A DNA stretch of 64,000 nucleotides from Neorhizobium sp. UBA3556 (GCA_002376235.1 DFNX01000016.1:310001-374000), one strand, 5' to 3'; counted from the first letter of the stretch, positions 34,676-46,818 are shown. A program made the numbers and translations. Notes: generated from the letters alone by a model not told the origin.

Positions 34676-36187
34676 ATGTCCGCCATTCCCGCGCATACTC
34701 TGTTGACCCCCGATGAAATGGCGCAGGCCGATGCTGCTGCAGCCGCATCGGGTATCCCGTCCTTTGATCTGATGGTGCGGGCAGGGCATGCGGTTGCCGC
34801 CACCGCCTTGAGGCGCTTTCCGGCCGCCTTGCGTTTCGTGGTTTTCTGCGGCCCGGGAAACAATGGCGGGGATGGCTATGTCGCGGCCTCGGCGCTTGCC
34901 GCAAGCGGAGTAGCTGTTGCTGTTTTTGCTGTCGGAGATCCGGGCGTTCTGCGCGGCGATGCCAGGCTTGCCTTCGAAAAATGGGGCGGCCAGCCGGCAG
35001 CGCTGGAAGAATTTCAGCCGAGAGCAGGCGATGTCGTGATTGACGCGCTGTTCGGCGCTGGCCTGTCTCGGGATCTGCCCGAAAATGTTCAGCAAGTCAT
35101 CACGCAGGTGAACGAGGCTTCGTTGCCGGTGCTTGCGGTCGACTTGCCATCCGGTATCTGCGGACTGACCGGCAGGTCACGTGGCGTAGCTTTTCGCGCA
35201 GACTGCAGCGTCACCTTCATGGCGAGAAAACCGGGACACCTGCTTCTTCCCGGAAGGTCTCTATGCGGTGATGTCGAGGTTTTCGATATCGGTATCCCTG
35301 CTCGGATCGTGCTGGCGGCGGCCGGACGGATACAGGAAAATCGCATTGAACTCTGGCGCAGGTTCCTGCCTTTTTCCGGGGCTGACAGCCATAAATACAA
35401 ACGAGGACATCTTGGCGTGTTTTCCGGGCCAGCCGCCTCGACGGGGGCGGCGCGGCTGTCTGCGCTTTCCGGCCTGAAGACTGGAGCTGGACTGGTGACA
35501 GTGGCTTCGCCGGAGAACGCAATGGCGATCAATGCAAATCATCTGACCGCGATTATGTTGCGCCAGGTCGGTGGTTCGGATGACCTCAACGCCTGGCTGG
35601 AGACGGCAAAGCTATCCGCCTTCGTTCTCGGTCCGGCTTTCGGCATTGGAGAGCGCGCGCGCGATTTCAGCCTCGCCCTACGAAACCATCCGCTCGTTCT
35701 CGATGCAGACGGCATCACCTCCTTCAGGGATGATCCGCAAACACTCTTCGACGCCTTCTCAAGCGGTGAACCGCATCTGATCATGACGCCGCACGAAGGG
35801 GAGTTCGGTCGTCTTTTCCCCGATCTTGCCGCTGACCCAAATCTCGGAAAGGTCGAGAAGGCGCAAAAGGCCGCCGAACGGGCGCATGCGGTGATCGTCT
35901 ACAAGGGAGCAGACACGGTGATCGCAGCACCGGACGGGCGCGCCAATATCAATTCGAACGGTCCAGCCTCACTGGCAACAGCCGGTTCCGGTGACGTTCT
36001 GGCCGGCATGATCGGCGCGCTGTTGGCGCAGGGCATGCCCGCTTTCGAAGCGGCCTGCGCCGGCGTCTATCTGCATGCGGAAGCGGCCCATCTCGCGGGG
36101 CCCGGATCGACTGCAGAAGATTTGGCAGCCCAAGCCGGAAGGGCCATGGCGAACCTTGCCGACCCCATTGGCTCTGGAAGGTGTTAG
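34676..36187 (+). CDS. nnr: Bifunctional NAD(P)H-hydrate repair enzyme
   Basis: Two domains repair damaged nicotinamide cofactors: the N-terminal epimerase (residues 1-215, with GPGNNGGDGYVAA) interconverts NAD(P)HX epimers, and the C-terminal ADP-dependent dehydratase (residues 230-503, with TPHEGEFGRL, IVYKGADTVI and the NSNGPASLATAGSGDVLAG motif) restores NAD(P)H. 503 residues. Its stop overlaps the stop of the minus-strand DUF72 gene by four bases. Confidence 0.93.
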   Translation: MSAIPAHTLLTPDEMAQADAAAAASGIPSFDLMVRAGHAVAATALRRFPAALRFVVFCGPGNNGGDGYVAASALAASGVAVAVFAVGDPGVLRGDARLAFEKWGGQPAALEEFQPRAGDVVIDALFGAGLSRDLPENVQQVITQVNEASLPVLAVDLPSGICGLTGRSRGVAFRADCSVTFMARKPGHLLLPGRSLCGDVEVFDIGIPARIVLAAAGRIQENRIELWRRFLPFSGADSHKYKRGHLGVFSGPAASTGAARLSALSGLKTGAGLVTVASPENAMAINANHLTAIMLRQVGGSDDLNAWLETAKLSAFVLGPAFGIGERARDFSLALRNHPLVLDADGITSFRDDPQTLFDAFSSGEPHLIMTPHEGEFGRLFPDLAADPNLGKVEKAQKAAERAHAVIVYKGADTVIAAPDGRANINSNGPASLATAGSGDVLAGMIGALLAQGMPAFEAACAGVYLHAEAAHLAGPGSTAEDLAAQAGRAMANLADPIGSGRC

Positions 36188-36993
36188 TCGGCGTCGACGA
36201 GGTTCTGCATCGCCATCGCCCCCTGCGGAGCGTTGACCTTTCCTTCGTGAATGAAGAAGGCAAATACATCGCGCGGCAGCTTGTCGACTTTGCGGGCCTC
36301 ATCGACGAGAGGAAGATCGGCAGGCACGCCGCCCTCGGCCCACGTTGTCAGCCGTTTCGCCCAGGCCTTCATGTCGCCGTCGGCGTAACAGGTCGCAATA
36401 TCATCCGACCCCTTCTGCAGGCGGGCGTAGACAAAATCGGCAGTTACGTCCGCGACCATCGGATAATCGAAATGTTCGGCGCAGACCGGCGCGACCTTGT
36501 ATTTTTCCAGAAGTGCTACGAATTCCGGCACCTTGAAACTGTCATGCCGCACCTCGACGACATGCCGCAGTGGCAGTCCTTCGAGCGTCTCCGGCAGAAG
36601 CTTGAGAAAGGCTTCGAAATCGTCCGGCTCGAATTTCTTCGTCGGTGCAAACTGCCACAATAACGGCCCTAGATGATCGCCCAACTCGACCAGTCCCTGC
36701 GTGAGGAACTTTTCGATCGATTCCCCGGCGTCGCCAAGAACCTTGCGATTGGTGGTAAACCGGCTCGCCTTCAGCGAGAAGATGAAGCCATCCGGGACTT
36801 CCGATGCCCATTTGGCGAAGGTCGCGGGTTTCTGTGAGCCGTAATAGGTGCCGTTGACCTCTATGACCTTGAGCTTGCTAGCGGCATATTCAAGCTGGCG
36901 TTTCTTCGCCAGCTTTTCGGGATAAAAACTCCCCTCCCAGGGATCGAAGGTCCATCCACCGATGCCGGTGCGGACTGTGCCGGATGCAGTCAT
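36184..36993 (-). CDS. DUF72 (YecE-like) protein
   Basis: A 269-residue protein of the DUF72 family, a TIM-barrel-like fold of unknown function, with conserved GIGGWTFDPWEGSFYP at the N-terminus and VNGTYYGSQKP. ATG 36993 follows GGAGGGG. It begins 29 bases after the uvrA stop and may be cotranscribed with it from the SOS-controlled promoter. It is convergent and overlapping with nnr. Confidence 0.88.
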   Translation of the reverse strand: MTASGTVRTGIGGWTFDPWEGSFYPEKLAKKRQLEYAASKLKVIEVNGTYYGSQKPATFAKWASEVPDGFIFSLKASRFTTNRKVLGDAGESIEKFLTQGLVELGDHLGPLLWQFAPTKKFEPDDFEAFLKLLPETLEGLPLRHVVEVRHDSFKVPEFVALLEKYKVAPVCAEHFDYPMVADVTADFVYARLQKGSDDIATCYADGDMKAWAKRLTTWAEGGVPADLPLVDEARKVDKLPRDVFAFFIHEGKVNAPQGAMAMQNLVDAD

Positions 36994-37022
36994 GTTCCCC
37001 TCCACAAATGTGTGGCGACGGA

Positions 37023-39944
<2,922 letters not shown>

Positions 39945-40255
39945 CGTCATGCCTTTGGGGAGGCCCATCTGGGAGGATTTGAAGGCCCTTATGTAGTCAT
40001 GGAAATCCGTCTGTCGAGGCGAAACTGGCGCAAACCCCCGTGGTTCCGACTCCGTTGACAGGAGTATAGGAATAAAATAGAACAAATAAAGAACAAAATT
40101 CAAGGTGAGCGAACAGGCGCATAGTCGATCTGAATGTAGCGGATGCCGGAAACTGTGGATGCGGGAAAAGGGGAGGTCGCGCCCCGCCCGGCCTATGGTC
40201 TATGGTGCGCCCATCGTTTTTTCGCCGCGGTGGCGGCAGAGTAAGGTGAAGAGAT
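39945..40255. other. Divergent uvrA-ssb intergenic region
   Basis: 311 bases holding the promoters of both genes and a LexA box at 40080-40094. The stretch 40065-40100 is markedly AT-rich (AATAAAATAGAACAAATAAA), compatible with an overlapping -10/operator. No gene is seen. Confidence 0.75.
40080..40094 (+). promoter_or_regulatory. LexA (SOS) box for uvrA and ssb
   Basis: GAACAAATAAAGAAC is an exact GAAC-N7-GAAC. Divergent uvrA-ssb pairs are often under a single SOS box, so both genes are expected to be LexA-controlled. Confidence 0.85.
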
Positions 40256-40837
40256 ATGGCAGGCAGCGTCAACAAGGTCATCCTGATCGGCAATGTGGGA
40301 GCAGACCCTGAAATCCGTCGTACCCAGGATGGTCGCCCGATCGCCAACCTGCGTATCGCGACGTCTGAGACCTGGCGCGACCGCAATTCCGGCGAGCGCA
40401 AGGAAAAGACGGAATGGCACACGGTCGTCGTTTTCAACGAAGGTCTGTGCAAGGTCATCGAGCAGTACGTGAAGAAAGGGGCCAAGCTCTACATCGAAGG
40501 CGCGCTGCAGACCCGCAAATGGCAGGACCAGAACGGCAATGACCGTTACTCGACTGAAGTCGTGCTGCAGGGCTTCAACTCGACGCTGACCATGCTGGAT
40601 GGTCGCGGTGAGGGCGGCGGTGACCGCGGCGGCTTCGGCGGCGGCCGTGGCGGTTCGAGCGATTTCGGCGGCGGCGGTGATGATTTCGGCGGCGGTTACG
40701 GTGGCGGCGGCAACGATTACGATCGTCCCCGTTCCGGCGGCCAATCCGGCAATCAAGGCGGCAATCAGGGTGGCCGCGGCGGCCAGTCCGGCGGCGGCAA
40801 CTTCTCCCGCGATCTGGACGACGATATCCCGTTCTGA
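40256..40837 (+). CDS. ssb: Single-stranded DNA-binding protein
   Basis: Binds and protects single-stranded DNA in replication and repair. 193 residues: OB fold (residues 5-110, starting AGSVNKVILIGNVGADPEIR), a glycine-rich flexible linker, and the C-terminal DDDIPF tail that recruits partner proteins. Divergent from uvrA, as in many proteobacteria, and sharing the LexA box. Confidence 0.97.
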   Translation: MAGSVNKVILIGNVGADPEIRRTQDGRPIANLRIATSETWRDRNSGERKEKTEWHTVVVFNEGLCKVIEQYVKKGAKLYIEGALQTRKWQDQNGNDRYSTEVVLQGFNSTLTMLDGRGEGGGDRGGFGGGRGGSSDFGGGGDDFGGGYGGGGNDYDRPRSGGQSGNQGGNQGGRGGQSGGGNFSRDLDDDIPF

Positions 40838-40840
40838 TGA

Positions 40841-40862
40841 AAGGCGCCGCAAGGCGCCTTTT
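40841..40862 (+). terminator. Intrinsic terminator after ssb
   Basis: AAGGCGCC/GGCGCCTT stem, GCAA loop, followed by a short T-run; two bases after the ssb stop. Confidence 0.75.
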
Positions 40863-40899
40863 CCTAAAATGCTGCACTATCTGAATTTCGAGGAATATC

Positions 40900-41166
40900 A
40901 TGAGCGACGCCACCAACATCCCCAGACAACCTGCCACCTGGCGGATCGTCCTTGCCGCCGTTCTCGATTTCTTCACCGTCTTCTGGGCCGCAGGCTTTCT
41001 TGTCGCATCGCTCTTTGGCGGGCGAACTGAAAACGGTTTTGCGCTGGATGGTGGGCCGGCACTGTTGTGTTTCGTGCTGATCGTCGCCTATTTCGTCGTC
41101 TTCAATAAGTTTCTCGGCGGAACCATCTGGAAGCGTATCCTCAAGGCCAAACGGACCGATCGATAG
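40900..41166 (+). CDS. RDD-like small membrane protein
   Basis: An 88-residue inner-membrane protein with two hydrophobic helices (about residues 15-37 and 50-68). The pattern D(F/L)F near the first helix and GGTIWKRIL near the end resembles the RDD family, in which this C-terminal motif is conserved, though the protein is short for the family. Start ATG 40900. The function is unknown. Confidence 0.7.
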   Translation: MSDATNIPRQPATWRIVLAAVLDFFTVFWAAGFLVASLFGGRTENGFALDGGPALLCFVLIVAYFVVFNKFLGGTIWKRILKAKRTDR

Positions 41167-41180
41167 TCGTTCCGCATGAT

Positions 41181-42326
41181 TTACGGTCGTCCGTCCCTGT
41201 CCGCCAGCATCGCAACCAGGACGTCTGATTGGGACAGGATGCCGACCAGCCGGTTGTCTCCTGTTGCCACGGGCAGATAGTGAAGGCCGTTTTCGGCAAA
41301 GCGGATAATGGCCTCGGCGAGCGCTGTATCCGGTTGAACTGTAGTCACCGGCGATGTCATGACCGTCTCGACCGTGCCGCTTGGTTCAGCCTTGCCGGAA
41401 ACGGCGAGAAGTATCCGTGCCGCGAGGTTCGAAGGTGCTCCGACCCAGTTCACCTTGTCGAAAAGATCCGTCTGCGTGACGATGCCGATCACCTTCCGGT
41501 CGGCTCCGATCACCGGCAGGGCCTTGATGTGATGCGACTGCATGAGTTTCTGCGCATCGAGGACTGACATACCCGGAGCCGCGGTCACCACGTCGCGGGA
41601 CATGAATCTGGCGCAGGATAAATCACCTCCACGGCGGCGGTAGGATTTCAATTCTGTGCGCCGCAGGATGGTTTCGAGGTCGTCGCGGTCAACATCCAGA
41701 AACGCATCATATTCCTTCAGTACTTCATCGAGGTCGTCGGAGGAAAAGCCGATCCGCTGGATCGGGGCAGGGTCTCTGGTGCCGTGATCGGTCGAGGCAG
41801 GCTGTGCTCGATGCGGATATCTGCGGCCGGTGACATTGTTGAAAATGAGGGCAAGGGTGAGCAGCGCGAGCGAATTTCCAAGTACTGGCCAGATGACAAA
41901 GGCATAACCGAGATCGTGGATTGCCGGCCCGCCCAGCACCGCCGTCAGCGCGATTGCGCCGCTCGGCGGATGAAGGCAGCGTAGCGACATCATCAATCCG
42001 ATGGCGATGCCGATCGCCAGTGCAGCAGCGGCGAACGGGTCGGGAATGAGCGTGGCGGATGCCACCCCGACTAGCGCCGCGATCGTATTGCCGCCGATGA
42101 TCGACCAGGGCTGCGCCAGAGGGCTGGCCGGCACGGCGAAGAGAAGCACGGCAGATGCGCCCATCGGGGCGATCAGCGCGGGCAGGGCGGAGGGCAGCCC
42201 TATTGCGAGGCTTCCGATCAGGGCGGTGATCAGTATACCGAGAAGCGCGCCGGTCGAGGCGCGCAGCCGTTCTTTTCTGGTGACGGGTGGCGTATCCGGT
42301 AACAGCCGTCGAAGAATGGGACGCAT
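41181..42326 (-). CDS. HPP-family membrane protein with paired CBS domains
   Basis: A 381-residue protein. The N-terminal 180 residues are an HPP-family membrane domain with about four helices and the signature LRCLHPPSGAIALTA; residues 240-380 hold two CBS domains (ALPVIGADRKVIGIVTQTDL and LPVATGDNRLVGILSQSDV), which typically bind adenosine nucleotides. HPP proteins have been linked to nitrite transport in plants, but function here is open. The start ATG 42326 follows AGGAAA. Confidence 0.88.
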   Translation of the reverse strand: MRPILRRLLPDTPPVTRKERLRASTGALLGILITALIGSLAIGLPSALPALIAPMGASAVLLFAVPASPLAQPWSIIGGNTIAALVGVASATLIPDPFAAAALAIGIAIGLMMSLRCLHPPSGAIALTAVLGGPAIHDLGYAFVIWPVLGNSLALLTLALIFNNVTGRRYPHRAQPASTDHGTRDPAPIQRIGFSSDDLDEVLKEYDAFLDVDRDDLETILRRTELKSYRRRGGDLSCARFMSRDVVTAAPGMSVLDAQKLMQSHHIKALPVIGADRKVIGIVTQTDLFDKVNWVGAPSNLAARILLAVSGKAEPSGTVETVMTSPVTTVQPDTALAEAIIRFAENGLHYLPVATGDNRLVGILSQSDVLVAMLADRDGRP

Positions 42327-42460
42327 TGTCGTTGTTTTTCCTGTGGCAGGTCAGGGGGTACCTGCCGATATGTTTGGGCATGCCAAAGTCACAAGCGTAC
42401 GAAAAGTCTGTCACGTCATGCTCGCAGGATTTCGGCACCGGAGGCCTTCGGCCGAAAGCC

Positions 42461-43090
42461 TCAGAGATCGAACGCCGAGCGCACGCCGTCCACGACGAAT
42501 TGCACCGAAAGTGCGGCAAGAAGCACGCCAAGAAGCCGGGTCAGGATGGCTCTGCCGGTAACGCCGAGCAAGCGGTCCAGCTTTTCTGCCAAAAGTAGCG
42601 TCACATAGAGGATGGCCATCATCAATGCGATGACCGCAATCAGCAGCGCCCGGTCGAATGGTGCCGTGAATGTGCCGGCGAGGAGCACGGTAGCAGATAT
42701 TGCGCCGGGGCCTGCGATCAGCGGTATGGCCAGCGGAAAGACCGCGAGATCTCGGATGTGGTCTATGGTAATCGCCGTCTGCGAGGTCTTTTCCTTGCGC
42801 TCCTGGCGACGCTCGAACACCATTTCGAACGAGATCCAGAAGAGCAGCATTCCGCCCGCGATCCGGAATGCACCCATCGAGATCCCGAGTAAGCCAAGTA
42901 CGCCGGCGCCGAACAAAGCAAAGACAGTCAGGATGCCGAAGCCGATAATCGAGCCGCGCAGGGCCACCTGCTTGCGCTGCGCAGCCGTCATGCCAACAGT
43001 CAGGCCGAGAAAGACCGGGGCAAGGCCCGGAGGATCCAGCGTCACCAGCATGGTCGTCATCGCATTGATCAGCGCATCGGCAGTCGCCAT
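42461..43090 (-). CDS. MarC-family integral membrane protein
   Basis: A 209-residue protein with six predicted membrane helices and MarC/UPF0056 motifs: LDPPGLAPVFLGLT at the first helix and PLAIPLIAGPGAIS in the middle. ATG 43090 (MATADALINAMTT) follows AAGGAAC. The family's function is not established; early links to multiple antibiotic resistance in E. coli were not confirmed. Confidence 0.88.
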   Translation of the reverse strand: MATADALINAMTTMLVTLDPPGLAPVFLGLTVGMTAAQRKQVALRGSIIGFGILTVFALFGAGVLGLLGISMGAFRIAGGMLLFWISFEMVFERRQERKEKTSQTAITIDHIRDLAVFPLAIPLIAGPGAISATVLLAGTFTAPFDRALLIAVIALMMAILYVTLLLAEKLDRLLGVTGRAILTRLLGVLLAALSVQFVVDGVRSAFDL

Positions 43091-43314
43091 AATAAGTTCC
43101 TTGACGGTTCGGGTTCCTTGCAGAGGCGAAGGATGATTGTTAGGACAGTCTCGGCTTAACGGGAAGTCGGGACCATTGCCGCGTTTGCGGTGATGGACAA
43201 AGTCTTGCCGTGAATGGCGTCGAAAGCTGTTCAAAACCCTTGCGGAAATTGGCGTTCGTTACCTCTTTCCGATATAAAAATGCAACTGATTCCGTACAGA
43301 GATCGTGATCCGAT

Positions 43315-46134
43315 TTGACTGAGCAAAGCACACCCGGCGGCGGAAAGCTGCCCCCAGGCATAGAACCCATTTCCATCATGGAGGAGATGCAGCGCTCCTA
43401 CCTCGATTACGCCATGAGCGTTATCGTCAGCCGCGCGCTTCCTGATGTCCGTGACGGCCTGAAGCCGGTGCATCGCCGTATTCTTTACGGGATGAACGAA
43501 CTGGGCCTCGACTGGAACAAGAAATACGTCAAGAGCGCCCGCGTGACCGGTGACGTGATGGGTAAATACCATCCGCACGGCGACTCGGCCATCTATGACG
43601 CGTTGGCCCGTATGGCGCAGGACTGGTCGCTGCGGTTGCCGCTGATCGACGGTCAGGGCAATTTCGGCTCGATCGACGGCGATCCGCCGGCCGCTCAGCG
43701 TTATACCGAATGCCGCCTGGAAAAGGTCTCGCACGCGCTGCTCGACGATCTCGACAAGGAAACGGTCGATTTTCGCGATAACTACGACGGCACGATGTCG
43801 GAGCCGGTCGTGGTTCCTGCGAAATTCCCGAACCTGCTGGTCAACGGCGCAGGCGGCATCGCCGTCGGCATGGCGACCAACATTCCGCCACACAATCTGT
43901 CGGAAGTCATCAACGGCTGTATTGCGCTGATCGAAAATCCGGCGATTGAATTGCCGGAAATGATGGAGATCATCCCCGGTCCGGATTTTCCGACCGGCGC
44001 CTTGATCCTTGGAAAGAACGGCATTCGTTCGGCCTACGAGACCGGTCGCGGTTCGGTTATGATGCGTGGCGTCGCCACTGTCGAGCCGATGCGCGGTGAT
44101 CGCGAGCAGATCATCATCACCGAAGTTCCCTACCAGGTGAACAAGGCGACGATGATTGAAAAGATGGCCGAGCTGGTCAAGGACAAGCGCATCGAAGGCA
44201 TTTCCGACCTCCGCGACGAATCCGACCGCCAGGGCTACCGCGTCGTCATCGAGCTGAAGCGCGATGCGAACGCCGACGTCATCCTCAACCAGCTTTACCG
44301 CTACACGCCGCTGCAGACCTCCTTCGGCTGCAACATGGTGGCGTTGAACGGCGGCAAGCCGGAACAGTTGATGCTGCTCGACATGCTGCGCGCGTTCTGT
44401 ACCTTCCGCGAAGAAGTCGTCAGCCGTCGTACGAAATACCTGCTGCGCAAGGCGCGTGAACGCGCCCACGTCTTGGTCGGCCTGGCGATTGCGGTCGCCA
44501 ATATCGACGAAGTCATCGCGCTGATCCGCCGCGCGCCTGATCCGGCAACTGCCCGCGAGCAGTTGATGACCCGTCGGTGGCCGGCACATGACGTCGAAGG
44601 CCTGATCCGCCTGATCGATGACCCGCGCCACAAGATCAATGAGGACGCGACCTACAATCTGTCCGAGGAACAGGCTCGCGCCATCCTCGAACTGCGTCTG
44701 GCACGCCTGACGGCTCTCGGCCGCGATGAAATCGCCGACGAGTTGAACAAGATCGGCGCCGAGATTTCGGATTACCTCGACATCCTATCGTCGCGTATCC
44801 GCATCCAGACGCTAGTCAAGGAAGAGCTCGCTGCCGTACGCGACGAATTCGGCACGCCACGCCGCACCCAGATCATGGATGCCGGCCTCGACATGGATGA
44901 TGAAGACCTCATCGCCCGTGAAGACATGGTCGTTACCGTCTCGCATCTCGGCTATATCAAGCGCGTTCCGCTCAATACCTACCGCGCCCAGCGTCGCGGC
45001 GGTAAGGGGCGTTCGGGCATGGCGACGCGTGACGAGGATTTCGTATCGCGCCTGTTCGTGGTCAACACGCATACGCCGGTCCTGTTCTTCTCCTCGCGTG
45101 GCATCGTCTACAAGGAAAAGGTCTACCGTCTGCCGATCGGCACGCCGCAGTCCCGCGGCAAGGCTTTGATCAACATGCTGCCGCTGGAACCCGGCGAACG
45201 CATCACCACGATCATGCCGCTGCCGGAAGACGAGGCGACCTGGGAAAACCTCGACGTCATGTTCGCAACGACGCGTGGCACGGTTCGCCGCAACAAGCTC
45301 AGCGACTTCGTTCAGGTCAATCGCAACGGCAAGATCGCCATGAAGCTCGAGGAAGAGGGCGACGAAATCCTCTCCGTCGAGACCTGCACGGCGCCGAACA
45401 ATGATCTCGCCATCCCGGGTGACGACGTGCTTCTGACGACGGCGCTCGGCCAGGCGATCCGATTCCCGGTCGATGAGGTCCGCGTCTTCGCTGGCCGCAA
45501 CTCGATCGGTGTCCGCGGCATCAATCTGGCCGAAGGCGACCGCATCATCTCGATGACTATCGTCAACCATGTCGATGCCGAGCCGTGGGAGCGTGCTGCC
45601 TATCTCAAGCGCTCCGCTGCCGATCGTCGCGCTGCCGGCGCAGACGAAGATGAGATCGCTCTCGTCGGCGAAGAGGTCACCGAAGAGGGACAGCTGACCG
45701 ATGAACGCTATGAAGAGCTGAAGGCGCGCGAACAGTTCGTGCTGACGGTCTCCGAAAAGGGGTACGGCAAGCGTTCGTCTTCCTACGACTTCCGCACATC
45801 CGGCCGTGGCGGCAAGGGCATTCGTGCCACCGACACGTCGAAGACCGCGGAAATCGGTGAACTCGTTGCTGCCTTCCCGATCGAGGATGCTGACCAGATC
45901 ATGCTCGTTTCCGATGGTGGCGTGCTGATCCGCGTGCCGGTCGGCGGTATCCGTATCGCCAGCCGCGCCACCAAGGGTGTGACGATCTTCTCGACTGCCA
46001 AGGATGAAAAGGTCGTTTCCGTCGAGCGCATCAGTGAGCCGGAAAGCGATGAGGAAAATGGTGTCGAAGGTGATGAGGCTGCGGTTGATGCAGTCGAAGA
46101 TCAGGCAGCGGAAGGTGACGATAGCGGCGCGTAA
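43315..46134 (+). CDS. gyrA: DNA gyrase subunit A
   Basis: Cleavage/rejoining subunit of gyrase. 939 residues from TTG 43315 (MTEQSTPGGGKLPPGIEP), which has only a poor RBS. Catalytic Tyr130 lies in AQRYTECRL; the quinolone-resistance region is HGDSAIYDALARM with Ser91 and Asp95 (E. coli 83 and 87) in the sensitive state. The C-terminal pinwheel carries a GyrA box (QRRGGKGRS) and ends in an acidic tail. Ends at a strong bidirectional terminator. Confidence 0.97.
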   Translation: MTEQSTPGGGKLPPGIEPISIMEEMQRSYLDYAMSVIVSRALPDVRDGLKPVHRRILYGMNELGLDWNKKYVKSARVTGDVMGKYHPHGDSAIYDALARMAQDWSLRLPLIDGQGNFGSIDGDPPAAQRYTECRLEKVSHALLDDLDKETVDFRDNYDGTMSEPVVVPAKFPNLLVNGAGGIAVGMATNIPPHNLSEVINGCIALIENPAIELPEMMEIIPGPDFPTGALILGKNGIRSAYETGRGSVMMRGVATVEPMRGDREQIIITEVPYQVNKATMIEKMAELVKDKRIEGISDLRDESDRQGYRVVIELKRDANADVILNQLYRYTPLQTSFGCNMVALNGGKPEQLMLLDMLRAFCTFREEVVSRRTKYLLRKARERAHVLVGLAIAVANIDEVIALIRRAPDPATAREQLMTRRWPAHDVEGLIRLIDDPRHKINEDATYNLSEEQARAILELRLARLTALGRDEIADELNKIGAEISDYLDILSSRIRIQTLVKEELAAVRDEFGTPRRTQIMDAGLDMDDEDLIAREDMVVTVSHLGYIKRVPLNTYRAQRRGGKGRSGMATRDEDFVSRLFVVNTHTPVLFFSSRGIVYKEKVYRLPIGTPQSRGKALINMLPLEPGERITTIMPLPEDEATWENLDVMFATTRGTVRRNKLSDFVQVNRNGKIAMKLEEEGDEILSVETCTAPNNDLAIPGDDVLLTTALGQAIRFPVDEVRVFAGRNSIGVRGINLAEGDRIISMTIVNHVDAEPWERAAYLKRSAADRRAAGADEDEIALVGEEVTEEGQLTDERYEELKAREQFVLTVSEKGYGKRSSSYDFRTSGRGGKGIRATDTSKTAEIGELVAAFPIEDADQIMLVSDGGVLIRVPVGGIRIASRATKGVTIFSTAKDEKVVSVERISEPESDEENGVEGDEAAVDAVEDQAAEGDDSGA

Positions 46135-46174
46135 TGCGCGCCGCCCTTTCCTGAAGCTTAAAGTCAGATACGAA

Positions 46175-46204
46175 AAAAGCCGGAGAACATGTTCTCCGGC
46201 TTTT
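46175..46204. terminator. Bidirectional intrinsic terminator between gyrA and the small-protein cluster
   Basis: A 10-bp perfect stem GCCGGAGAAC/GTTCTCCGGC (46179-46200) with a 2-base central gap, flanked by AAAA and TTTT; extended palindrome of 30 bases. It stops gyrA on plus and the small ORFs on minus. Confidence 0.9.
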
Positions 46205-46250
46205 GAATTTTATGCTTGTGACACTCTGTGGTGATTTGGGTGCCGGCTGC

Positions 46251-46385
46251 TCAAAAGACACTGTGTCTTCGAACGAAATCCTCAAGGTCTCCACGCGGGC
46301 GGTGAAGCGCGGAAACCATAAGCGCCACTGATAACACACTCAGACTGCTGATCAGGACCGCAAGAACTGCAAGCGTTTCGAACAT
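46251..46385 (-). CDS. Tiny single-span membrane protein (44 residues)
   Basis: A short open frame. One hydrophobic helix (residues 4-26, LAVLAVLISSLSVLSVALMV) is followed by a charged C-terminus (HRPRGDLEDFVRRHSVF). ATG 46385 has GAGG six bases upstream. It lies 35 bases after the 58-residue gene on the same strand and just before the bidirectional terminator, which supports it as a real cistron. I do not recognise a family. Confidence 0.5.
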   Translation of the reverse strand: MFETLAVLAVLISSLSVLSVALMVSALHRPRGDLEDFVRRHSVF

Positions 46386-46420
46386 GGCCTGCCTCGTTGG
46401 CTCAGGCCTGTCAGGCCCGA

Positions 46421-46597
46421 TTAATAGTAGGATACGTCCTGATAACGACCGGACATCTGCGAATAGTTCATTTCCGACGGATCGGACTTGTTCTGGTAAA
46501 GAGTAACCGTTGCCGTCAGCATCACTGCGATCATCGACGTCCAGACGACGTTGATCATCATCACCTTGTCGAGCACCATCGGGTTCCGCTTAAACAT
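46421..46597 (-). CDS. Small single-span membrane protein (58 residues)
   Basis: Reads MFKRNPMVLDKVMMINVVWT and onward: a positively charged N-terminus, one membrane helix (residues 11-33) and a polar, Tyr/Ser/Met-rich tail ending in DVSYY. ATG 46597 follows AAGGAA by eight bases. It is transcribed away from the operator-like region at 46676-46720. Unassigned family; probably an inner-membrane protein with a periplasmic tail or the reverse. Confidence 0.62.
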   Translation of the reverse strand: MFKRNPMVLDKVMMINVVWTSMIAVMLTATVTLYQNKSDPSEMNYSQMSGRYQDVSYY

Positions 46598-46675
46598 ATC
46601 CGAATTCCTTTTTACTGGCCTGATCGCGACAAGCGCAGACAGGTTCCACCGCATTTTGAGAGAAATTTAACTGAA

Positions 46676-46720
46676 CGCCTCTGAAGCCTCCCTGAAAGGG
46701 TCGTTCATCTGGCGTTCATG
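46676..46720 (-). promoter_or_regulatory. Operator-like region A (tandem TGAACG repeats)
   Basis: On the minus strand it opens with TGAACG repeated at an 11-base step (TGAACGCCAGATGAACG), then TTCAG repeated at about 11-base intervals. By hand alignment 34 of 45 bases match region B at 46874-46918. An 11-base tandem step is typical of OmpR/PhoB-type regulators. It lies 79 bases before the 58-residue gene. Confidence 0.5.
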
Positions 46721-46731
46721 TTGCAGGTTCT

Positions 46732-46818
46732 TCAGGCGTCGTTCTGTTCCATGGCAAAGAGCGCGCTTTCGATGAGGAAGGCAGCAAGAACGGCACCAAG
46801 AACAACAAGAACCAGCAT
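46732..46818 (-). CDS. Tiny single-span membrane protein (28 residues)
   Basis: A 28-residue hydrophobic peptide starting MLVLVVLGAVLAAFLIESAL and ending AMEQNDA, with one membrane helix (residues 1-21). ATG 46818 has GGAGA seven bases upstream. Size and layout resemble accessory peptides such as CydX or KdpF, but no cyd or kdp gene is adjacent and no family is claimed. It follows operator-like region B. Confidence 0.55.
   Translation of the reverse strand: MLVLVVLGAVLAAFLIESALFAMEQNDA

Noticed and set aside
43231..44631. 466-codon open frame opposite gyrA
   Set aside because: Antisense shadow of gyrA; no RBS and a low-complexity translation rich in Arg, His and Asp.
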